From Plakobranchus ocellatus (taxonomy: Eukaryota > Mollusca > Gastropoda > Plakobranchidae), in contig BLXT01006199.1 of assembly GCA_019648995.1 (NCBI GenBank), positions 1,752,476 to 1,780,490 of the forward strand: a DNA stretch of 28,015 nucleotides, read 5' to 3'. The notes under the pieces are model-generated. The model ran no database searches. It had not been told where the DNA came from and saw only the letters and a program-made list of their open reading frames with translations. Below are positions 23,301-28,015 of this stretch, piece by piece (within the stretch, counting starts at the first letter, position 1; each line of letters begins with the position of its first letter). A program made the translations under genes and the position numbers.

Positions 23301-26300
23301 TACTTTCAGAGTGACCAGATGAAGGGAAGCTCCAAATTTGGTCAGCACCTGAGCAAGTTCCTCACTGTTAGCACACTCTATACCGTATGCCCCTGGCTGG
23401 AGTCTCTAGTGTCCGTTACTATGAAGAGCGAGAGGCCGGAAGATAAAGCGGCTCCATCATTCCTCTACACTCCCCCTCTGCCAGACATATCTACAAAGCC
23501 ACTGTCCACTTTTATACAGGTGCTTTTTAAAAATAGTTAGGGAAGATAATTATCAAGTCTTGCATTTGCTTTCCAAACCAAATAAATCGATTGGGCTGCA
23601 CTCTCAATTGTTAGGGGCAGTAGTGGCACAGTGGCTGAGAGACTTGCAAGTTATTTTTTTTTTGTAGCTAGTTCAAGCCTGCCATCGATGCTCTGGCCTG
23701 ACTGGGGCCTGAAAGCCTGAGATCATCTTGTTGTGGGCTGTTTTCACAGAAAATAAACCTTAAAAGTGATATGGAAATTAAAATAATATTTTCGAACTTT
23801 AAAGGAAGGAAACAATCAGCACTTTTTTTTTTTTTTTTGTCCAGTCACTTTGCCCCTGTAGTGAAAAATCACTTGTCGAACTGAATGTTTATGAACCCTT
23901 TTTGGTTTTGGATTTACATTGTTTCAAATGATTTTCATAAAAGAAAAAGTTGACAAAATTTGAAAGGGTGAATTTGGCTGTGTGCCAAAATCCTACAGTA
24001 TTGAGAAGATTTTCCATGGACCACTGCTAGCAGACATAATCAGCTGGGGCTTCCTCTACGGGATCCCAGTGTGTGAAGGAGCAAGGGCAATTAGCAAAGT
24101 TGTGAACTGTATTTATCAAAATTAAAACAAAAAAAAAGGAAATTTGGGTTTGACAGTCACTTTTAACAGTTGTCACTTGTGACATCTGCCCCAACCATCT
24201 GGACTTGCCCCACAACAGTGAGCTCCTTTGTCAGGCTGTAATATATAATATCCTGGCAAGATGTAAAATATGTAAGATATTCTGCTTTCCTGAGTGGTAA
24301 ATGTTTTTTTTTTTTTCATGTTTTTTTTTCTCCTCTAGATCAATCCCGACCCTCAGGCAGCGAGGAAAATCTTTAACATTCCTGTTGGCTTTTACTGGCA
24401 AACGGTTGACACAGGCGAGGCCTGGCACACGGGCCTGGAATGCAGGGATTCCCACGTCTGCTATGAGACCCAGAACACCATGTCTCTGGTCTACAACGAG
24501 ATCTTTCATAACCCACTCTCGCTCATGGCTATTCTGAACAGGGTTGCTCAGGTAGTGGAAACCACTTGTCTGAGTGTGTGGGAATGATTGGCAGGGGGGA
24601 TGAGTTAGTGGGAGTGATAAGAAGGGATAAATGGTTTCTGGGTAAGTGGGAATGATGAGCAGGGGATGAGTAAGTGGGAGTGATAAGAAGGGATAAATGG
24701 TTTCTGGGTAAGTGGGAATGATGAGCAGGGGATGAGTTAGTGGGAGTGATAAGAAGGGATAAATGGTTTCTGGGTAAGTTGGAATGATGAGCAGGGGATG
24801 AGTTAGTGGGAGTGATAGGAAAGAAAACTGGTTTCTGAGTAAATGGGAATGATACAAAAGATATGCAGGGGATGAGTTAATAGGAGTGATAGGAAGGGAA
24901 AAATCGTTTCTGAGTGTGTAATGGAATGATAGGAAAGGTACAAGTTAACGGGAGTGATAGGAAATCAAAAATGGTTTCTGAGTAAAGGGGAAAATAACAG
25001 AAAATGGAAAATAGTTTTAGTGTGGAAATGATTGGAAAAGGAACATGCTTCATTTGGTGGGCATAATGCGGAATAGAAAATACTAATCTCAATTTGGGAG
25101 AATGATAGTATGGGAAAATAGTCATCAGGATTGGAGGGAACAATAGGCTTACAGCCCTAATGATTCTAATTATTTTATTTTCTCTTTTACAAGGTTTTGA
25201 AGAGTCGGGCAATGCTTCATACCATTTGTATTATCCTCCTAGGCTGGAGGATTTTCAGCAAAACCAATTTTTTGTGGACGCTACTCCACATTCATGGTGG
25301 GAAATAACCGGTGTTGAAATGAGAGGGAAATATAGATCGTATTCTTTTTCTGCACTCCCAGGAAGGTCTGGATCTTGCAGGCGTGAGATTGCTCTACCCA
25401 TCTGCTGACATGCTGGCCGCTGACCACCCATCCTCCCCCTTGTCTCAGTCAGAAGCATCCTCATCTGTGATTGGTCCCGTGCTAGCCCTGGCCCTGCGGG
25501 GAACGTTCGCCCGTACTATCTGGTTAGACGCAGTGGGGCCCTCAGATCCGTGTTTGGCCAGGAGAACGGATCCAAACTCTCTGTGTGCTCAGTTTGGTGG
25601 TGATTCTAGAGAACGTGCCTTACTTTTCTGCCCACGCAATCCCTCTAGAGTGCAGGTAGGTCAAACCACCTTTTTTTGTTGCTTGTACTGCTTTCTTTCA
25701 AATCCCCTGAGGCATATTTATCAAAAATAAAAAAAAATTGTAACTAGCTGAAGATAATGATATTGATCATTTGAACTGGATTTTAGCACACAAAATTATG
25801 AAAGTATTTTTTTCCATTAAAATTCTTCACTACTTGTGTTGTTAAAAAAAAAAAAAAAAAAAAAGAAAGGTTTGGTATTTTTAGAATTAAAGCCTATCAA
25901 ATACAGTAGGCATTTCATGGAAAAATCACCTGTTGAGCCAGGCCTAGAGAAGAGAGAAATGCATCAAAGAGGAGTGAAAATGTTCTCTTTGTTCCCTAGA
26001 GTGAACTGACCCGTTGGTTTGGAGGGCGAGTCAGCGAAGGGGCAGCTTCGATAGATGTTGGCATTCCTTACACTAAAAAGGAGGAGGGAAGAGGCAAGAA
26101 GGGCAAAAAGGTGAGTGATTGGTCGGTTTAATTATACGAAAACCAGTTTGGATCAAATCATAGTATCCCTTTTGATAGAAGCAGATTTTATTTACATATG
26201 TCTGTAAGAAATTACCATGTCAAAAACATTTGATTTATATCAGTTTTATAAACGTTTCGTTTATTTAAATTTTATAGGGGTTGATGGGTTGAGATTTCAT

Positions 26301-27422
26301 TTTTAACTGTCTGTGAAAAACTACACTGTCAAAATTGTTTGAATTTTACAAATTTTACATTCGTTTTGGTTTTTTTTTTTAATTTCATATGGGTTGATAG
26401 GTAGAGATTCATTTATAACTGTAAAAGATTTCTCTGCCAAAAAACGTTTGATTTATTTCAGTTTTATATGGGTTGAAGGGTAGAGATTACATTTATAACT
26501 GTCTCTAAAAGTTACTTCGTCAAAAACCTTTAATTTATGTAAATTTTAAGAGGGCAAAATAAAGTGAGTCCGATGTTTGGGGTTAGCATAAGAAGACTAG
26601 CCATCACGTCCTGTTTTTCTTTTCTGCATGTGGTATTGTGAGAGAGTTTAATCTCTTCACTTCCTTTACTTTGTCATATTTCAAGAGGAATAGCTATCAG
26701 ATTAATGATGGATTGTCACAGAAGCCAATCCATAAATTTTGTTGGTCTGGACTGGGCATTGAACTGATCACCTTTGTGGTAGCCAAGCACTCACTCTATC
26801 AATTGTACCATGGTCCTGCCCTTCACATGATGGATTTATTCCCTAATGTAGGCTTATATGTATACAAAGGTGAAAGACATAAAGTTTTAGTTAGGCAGAA
26901 ATGGACCTGCCATGATTTATCAAGAGCGCATGAGGAGATGGGTTACAACAAAAAAAATAATCAGGATGATTCAAACTTGGTGAGTTCAAGAATGGCAATT
27001 TTTGCTTAGCAATTGTTACCTGAAGTGTGATTCCACCCTGAGATCTGCAGAGACCCTTCTGTTGCAGGTTCGAGCCCCGCCATGGGCACCCCGGCCTGAC
27101 GGAGGGCCTTGAAGCCTGAGATCACCTTATTGTGGACTGGCAAAAGCGCCAAAAAACCTGAAGTGAGTAGCACATTTCTCGTTTTCTCAGGCCACTTCAG
27201 CTTCTGTCTCAACCCCGAGCTCCACCCAGTCACTGACAGATTCTCCTCATCGCCCCCCTGCTGCCCTCAGTGCCACTTGCAAATCTGATGTCTTCCTAGT
27301 CATCTCCCCCTTGATGCCGCCCAGCTACCTTGGAGTTGTCATGGCAACCGCACAGAGACGGGGCTTTCAGGTGCGAGGTGTAAGGAGAATCAGGCTCTCG
27401 TCTCGACTGGCTACAACTTTAG
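11370..27422 (+). CDS. DNAAF8: Dynein axonemal assembly factor 8-like protein with NDK-like C-terminal extension (16 exons, 3'-incomplete)
   Basis: Sixteen coding exons joined by GT-AG introns with consistent phases give at least 1219 residues and no stop; the gene runs off the window. The start is ATG 11370 (context ACCATGG), with an in-frame TAA at 11355. Family evidence: IFSEVQKNLPNIDFDSSD followed by PIFFHQN (residues about 43-74) matches the N-terminus of human DNAAF8/C16orf71; EPPTVFIDLR (489-498) matches its SPTIFIDLR block; DSDSSDEEEEM (528-538) matches its acidic run. Human DNAAF8 is about 520 residues and ends soon after that run. Here the protein continues with a charged coiled coil (about 593-701), a linker, a first NDK-like domain (about 983-1120) and the start of a second (from about 1173). 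DNAAF8 acts in cytosolic pre-assembly of outer dynein arms in multiciliated cells. The NDK-like parts look non-catalytic. Family alignments are from memory; the exon model is read directly from splice sites and phases. Confidence 0.85.
12069..12870 (+). CDS. DNAAF8: DNAAF8-like exon 2 (largest exon)
   Basis: Bounded by ttttctctag| and |gtaagg, phase 0 to phase 1, residues 61-328. It carries PIFFHQN, a Glu/Arg-rich predicted coiled coil at residues about 177-204 (KEEEEEMLRREEEDLEKH), and a basic helix near the end (PIERKRVMRQQARTKDQEI) that corresponds to the NRRALRQERRKM-like segment of human DNAAF8. Confidence 0.92.
13583..13708 (+). CDS. DNAAF8: DNAAF8-like exon 3
   Basis: Acceptor gatgttcag|, donor |gtaaaa, phase 1 to 1. 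Encodes 42 residues including DSILSAASESNIPLDSLRVV and a Gly-rich end. Low complexity; no domain recognised. The phase fits both neighbours. Confidence 0.8.
14783..14920 (+). repeat. tRNA-derived SINE, copy 1
   Basis: It begins GGGGCTTTGG and contains an A-box TGGCACAGTGG at 14794-14804 that fits TRGYNNANNNG. A decayed B-box (ATTTGAGCC) lies about 40 bases on. The non-tRNA body has the shared elements CCTGGCCTG, GGGCCTGAAAGCCTGA and ATTGTGGACT. It lies in intron 3 in sense orientation. Confidence 0.85.
15089..15355 (+). CDS. DNAAF8: DNAAF8-like exon 4
   Basis: Acceptor ccctgtgtag|, donor |gtgagt, phase 1 to 1, 89 residues. EELTLMQKLAQLSMVQ resembles the RLMEQLALLC segment of human DNAAF8. 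The exon ends in a Ser/Thr/Pro-rich linker. Confidence 0.88.
15797..15871 (+). CDS. DNAAF8: DNAAF8-like exon 5
   Basis: A short 75-nt exon, acceptor gatccag|, donor |gtttgt, phase 1 to 1. It encodes a Ser/Thr/Gly/Ala linker and then KAKILYGRLKH, leading into the FIDLR block of the next exon. The weak donor lowers confidence slightly. Confidence 0.75.
16747..16870 (+). CDS. DNAAF8: DNAAF8-like exon 6 (FIDLR block)
   Basis: Acceptor ccttcttttag|, donor |gtatgg, phase 1 to 2. It encodes EPPTVFIDLRGFEQ, the most conserved motif of the family, followed by a basic/acidic helix and SIQRVLGIQLDQG. Its phase joins exactly to the acidic DEDSDSSDEEEEM exon at 17421, which fixes the order. Confidence 0.92.
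17242..17261. other. Assembly gap (20 N)
   Basis: Twenty undetermined bases directly after a T19 run (17223-17241), between exons 6 and 7. The size looks like a placeholder, so the real length is unknown; the flank suggests homopolymer or repeat collapse. Confidence 0.98.
17421..17622 (+). CDS. DNAAF8: DNAAF8-like exon 7 (acidic run)
   Basis: Acceptor ctgactccag|, donor CAG|gtgaga, phase 2 to 0. It begins DEDSDSSDEEEEM and continues with WRQTRQQLKQNLSEQ. Human DNAAF8 has SSSDSEEEEEEEM at the same place relative to FIDLR. Roughly the end of the region shared with the human protein. Confidence 0.92.
18039..18272. repeat. 34-bp minisatellite, about 7 degenerate copies
   Basis: Units start at 18039, 18073, 18107, 18141, 18175, 18209 and 18242. 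The consensus is roughly GCCTGATTTACC(N)TTGTTGCCTCAAGTG(N)CTTAT. Spacing is exactly 34 bp across most of the array although units have diverged, so the array is old and has drifted without length change. Confidence 0.88.
18886..18925. repeat. (AT)n microsatellite
   Basis: About 20 AT units in intron 7. Confidence 0.96.
19064..19254 (+). CDS. DNAAF8: DNAAF8-like exon 8 (coiled coil)
   Basis: Acceptor cgttctacag|, donor |gtgagg, phase 0 to 2. Encodes EHATSRKWARKPTPDQAEPK and then a Glu/Arg/Gln-rich segment (EQEEEEEEVINRRQEED, RQEKLDQENEKQRQREEAR) that should form a long single helix or coiled coil. Confidence 0.9.
20164..20299 (+). CDS. DNAAF8: DNAAF8-like exon 9
   Basis: Acceptor tgcctgggcag|, donor |gtgagt, phase 2 to 0. 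It continues the charged helix (RRLREAREKERERRVRMSKQ) and ends ENTPSLFDI. A (GA)n microsatellite begins only 14 bases after the exon end. Confidence 0.9.
20314..20343. repeat. (GA)n microsatellite next to the exon 9 donor
   Basis: About 15 GA units starting 14 bases downstream of the exon 9 end. Length changes here would fall near the 5' splice site. Confidence 0.95.
20571..20720 (+). repeat. tRNA-derived SINE, copy 2
   Basis: Same family as the copy at 14783: A-box-like TTGCATAGTGG, CACCCTGAGATCTGCA, B-box GTTTGAGCC (one C-to-T change from GTTCGAGCC), then ACCCTGGCCTGATGGAGGGCCTGAAAG and GAGATCACCTTGTTGTGGACTGTT. Intron 9, sense orientation. Confidence 0.88.
20796..21192. mobile_element. 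piggyBac-type MITE with TTAA target duplication
   Basis: A 397-bp segment with perfect 14-bp terminal inverted repeats, CACCTAAAGGACCA at 20796-20809 and TGGTCCTTTAGGTG at 21179-21192. It is flanked on both sides by TTAA (20792-20795 and 21193-21196). TTAA duplications are the signature of piggyBac transposase. No transposase frame is present, so it is non-autonomous. Internal TIR-like copies occur (CCTTTAACACC near 20908, TGGTCCTTTATGG near 21090). The interior is GC-richer than its surroundings. Confidence 0.85.
21327..21468 (+). CDS. DNAAF8: DNAAF8-like exon 10
   Basis: Acceptor gactctcag|, donor |gtgaga, phase 0 to 1. Encodes EVSYEPAPSTLPPNLPPERE, then TLLLTIHLSSNGEIVQHRK, which reads like a beta-strand pair opening a folded C-terminal region. 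Confidence 0.9.
21546..21804. repeat. 128-bp tandem duplication
   Basis: Two nearly identical copies lie head-to-tail with a 128-bp period (for example AAACAATTGTGCTG at 21546 and 21674). I see only a few substitutions, such as AAATTTATGG against AAATTAATGG. A recent local duplication inside intron 10. Confidence 0.95.
22003..22355 (+). CDS. DNAAF8: DNAAF8-like exon 11
   Basis: Acceptor tgcaatag|, donor AAG|gtaggt, phase 1 to 0. It encodes LSATYTALLSWLLSLVPHDL, a Ser/Thr-rich linker, then STFIVLGLQQTWQDEELKLSV. A second AG six bases on (start 22009) is also in frame and would drop two residues (Gly-Val). The hydrophobic LLSWLLSLVP piece is too short and mixed for a clear membrane span and is more likely a buried helix. 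Confidence 0.88.
22565..22582 (+). repeat. Poly-G run (G18)
   Basis: Eighteen consecutive G on the sense strand of intron 11, capable of G-quadruplex formation and a likely place for sequencing length error. Confidence 0.95.
23310..23519 (+). CDS. DNAAF8: DNAAF8-like exon 12
   Basis: Acceptor tactttcag|, donor CAG|gtgctt, phase 0 to 0, residues 867-936. It contains SKFLTVSTLYTVCPWLESLV and FLYTPPLPDISTKPLSTFIQ. No catalogued domain recognised; it precedes the NDK-like part. Confidence 0.88.
23613..23746 (+). repeat. tRNA-derived SINE, copy 3
   Basis: Begins GGGGCAGTAG with an intact A-box TGGCACAGTGG. It has a T-rich insertion near 23655, a decayed B-box (AGTTCAAGCC), then CTGGCCTGACTGGGGCCTGAAAGCCTGAGATCATCTTGTTGTGG. 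Intron 12, sense orientation. Confidence 0.85.
24339..24551 (+). CDS. DNAAF8: DNAAF8-like exon 13 (start of NDK-like domain 1)
   Basis: Acceptor tttctcctctag|, donor CAG|gtagtg, phase 0 to 0, residues 937-1007. After VGFYWQTVDTGEAWHTGLEC comes TMSLVYNEIFHNPLSLMAIL, aligned by eye with the first strand and helix of nucleoside diphosphate kinases (TFIAIKPDGV in NME1). The catalytic-site Lys of the KPD motif is not present. Confidence 0.9.
24560..25010. repeat. 66-bp minisatellite in intron 13
   Basis: Units of the form GATAAATGGTTTCTGGGTAAGTGGGAATGATGAGCAGGGGATGAGT... recur with GATAAATGG at 24626, 24692 and 24758 (exactly 66 bp apart). More diverged units follow at about 24823, 24898 and 24965. 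The left units are almost identical and the right ones decay, so expansion was polar. Because 66 is a multiple of 3, the minus strand shows a 22-residue repeat in an open frame. Confidence 0.93.
25362..25655 (+). CDS. DNAAF8: DNAAF8-like exon 14 (core of NDK-like domain 1)
   Basis: Acceptor gcactcccag|, donor CAG|gtaggt, phase 0 to 0, residues 1008-1105. EGLDLAGVRLLYP continues the NDK fold; GPVLALALRG (1045-1054) matches the SGPVVAMVWEG strand; VGPSDPCLARRTDPNSLCAQ matches LGETNPADSKPGTIRGDF. The active-site segment NIIHGSDS of kinases is ALLFCPRN here, so the phosphorylated His is replaced (Phe1096 by my alignment). Confidence 0.92.
26000..26110 (+). CDS. DNAAF8: DNAAF8-like exon 15
   Basis: Acceptor tgttccctag|, donor AAG|gtgagt, phase 0 to 0, residues 1106-1142. 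SELTRWFGGRVSEGAASIDV completes NDK-like domain 1 (compare EKEIGLWF in kinases). It is followed by a Lys/Gly-rich linker. Confidence 0.88.
26174..26550. repeat. Degenerate tandem repeat in intron 15, four units
   Basis: Units start at about 26174, 26281, 26393 and 26472. They share GGGTTGA(T/A)(A/G)GGTAGAGATT, CATTTATAACTGTCT, GTCAAAAACNTTTGATTTAT and CAGTTTTATATGG blocks. Unit length varies from about 79 to 112 bp through insertions in the A/T-rich part. Confidence 0.8.
26746..26820 (-). repeat. tRNA-like SINE head or decayed tRNA pseudogene (second family)
   Basis: On the minus strand GGCAGGACCATGGTACAATT starts a tRNA-like block. Its A-box TGGTACAATTG (complement of 26800-26810) fits TRGYNNANNNG, and its B-box GTTCAATGC (complement of 26756-26764) fits GWTCRANNC. 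The 3' acceptor strand does not pair with GGCAGGA, so it is not a functional tRNA. Confidence 0.6.
27022..27140 (+). repeat. tRNA-derived SINE, copy 4 (5'-truncated)
   Basis: Starts inside the tRNA-like head (TTCCACCCTGAGATCTGCAG) and has an intact B-box GTTCGAGCC. The body CCCCGGCCTGACGGAGGGCC and AAGCCTGAGATCACC, TTGTGGACTGG ends about 50 bp before the exon 16 acceptor. Sense orientation, and the copy with the best-preserved CpGs. Confidence 0.88.
27191..27422 (+). CDS. DNAAF8: DNAAF8-like exon 16 (start of NDK-like domain 2)
   Basis: Acceptor cgttttctcag|, donor |gtaatt, phase 0 to 1, residues 1143-1219. A Ser/Thr/Pro linker leads to KSDVFLVISPLMPPSYLGVV and RRGFQVRGVRRIRLS, which repeat the opening of an NDK fold (strand, helix, RGF-x-VxGxxRxRLS). 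The KPD Lys is again absent (ISP). The rest of the domain is in exons beyond the window. Confidence 0.88.
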
Positions 27423-27770
27423 GTAATTGCAGCTAATTTTTATTTTTCTTATTGTGCTATTAAAAAAAAAAAGATTTTAGAGGGTTTGGTCTGAGTGCGT
27501 TCTGGTCTCTCTCAGTGAACTTCATCTTTCAGTAGTTGGCTATTAACTGAAAACACTTATTGTTAACTTGTTCCTGCAGAAACTCATTATATCAGACCCA
27601 AAATATTTTCAAGAATTTCCTACAGAAAATGCATGAACTTGCCATAAAAAGTTCTATTGGTCATAAGTAGAACAACTTCAGGAGTTTGGACTTTTCCCTC
27701 CTCTTTAGCTGTGTTAATATCAAGCTCATAACCTGAAGCCAGAACTGCTTTTAAAACTTGCCCTGATCAA

Positions 27771-27885
27771 AACATTGAAATTAGAACCACTATAACAATT
27801 TGCAGTAAGAAGAACATTGAAATTGGAACTGCCATAACAAATTTTTGCTTATGAGAACATTGAAATTAGAACTACCACCAACACT
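27771..27885. repeat. Tandem repeat, about 42-bp unit, three copies
   Basis: AACATTGAAATT(A/G)GAAC recurs at 27771, 27813 and 27856, each followed by (T/C)ACC/GCC ATAACAA-type sequence. It lies in the last, incomplete intron. Confidence 0.85.
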
Positions 27886-28015
27886 TAAAAAAAAAAAATG
27901 AAGTGATAAAAAATAAAAAAGCTAAATCCTAGACAACATGTAAGCTCTTACCTGGGAAGTTTGGGATGCAGTTTTTATAAAAAAAAAAACAAAAGAAAAA
28001 CGTCATTCTGTTCAC

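Noticed and set aside
24231-24857. 208-codon minus-strand open frame as a gene
   Set aside because: It consists of minisatellite units plus antisense of exon 13. It has no domain and no splice or promoter context; kept only as a finding.
25195-25310. Possible extra DNAAF8-like exon after ttttacaag (VLKSRAMLHTIC...)
   Set aside because: The acceptor is plausible and the frame reads on, but there is no good donor before an in-frame TAA. Joining exon 13 directly to exon 14 gives a natural NDK-like continuation (NRVAQ-EGLDLAGVRLLYP).
26638-27009. 123-codon plus-strand frame
   Set aside because: It covers the minus-strand tRNA-like repeat and intron sequence; no protein motif and no matching splice sites.

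Overview
The window reads as nuclear DNA of an animal with motile cilia. It is AT-rich and intron-rich, with GT-AG introns, many microsatellites and decayed transposons. A mollusc or other lophotrochozoan is my best guess, but nothing in the sequence fixes the lineage. There is no bacterial, viral or organellar gene content.

Layout. (1) Positions 1-7938 hold no convincing host gene. They contain an (AT)n/(GA)n microsatellite block, small tandem repeats, and at about 5616-6420 a decayed piece of a Penelope-like retroelement (end of the reverse transcriptase region plus a GIY-YIG endonuclease region). (2) Positions 7939-9444, minus strand, hold an intronless saccharopine dehydrogenase-like oxidoreductase (SCCPDH) with a possible N-terminal targeting extension. 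(3) Positions 9445-11369 form a divergent intergenic region with a CTCGCGAGA promoter-type motif. (4) From 11370 to the right edge runs one large plus-strand gene. I reconstruct 16 coding exons whose reading phases all agree, giving at least 1219 residues. Its first half carries the hallmark blocks of dynein axonemal assembly factor 8 (DNAAF8; human C16orf71/DAAP1). Its second half adds a charged coiled-coil region and at least two nucleoside-diphosphate-kinase-like folds that appear catalytically dead. The 3' end lies outside the window.

The introns of this gene carry most of the repeat content: four copies of one tRNA-derived SINE, all in sense orientation; a second SINE-like remnant on the minus strand; a 397-bp piggyBac-type MITE with TTAA target duplications; minisatellites with 34-bp and 66-bp units; a 128-bp tandem duplication; and a 20-base assembly gap.

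The two genes are not obviously linked in function. SCCPDH is a membrane or lipid-droplet-associated Rossmann oxidoreductase. DNAAF8 is a cytosolic factor for outer dynein arm assembly in ciliated cells. The most interesting point is the domain architecture of the DNAAF8 homologue, because its NDK-like C-terminal half is absent from the short human protein as I remember it.
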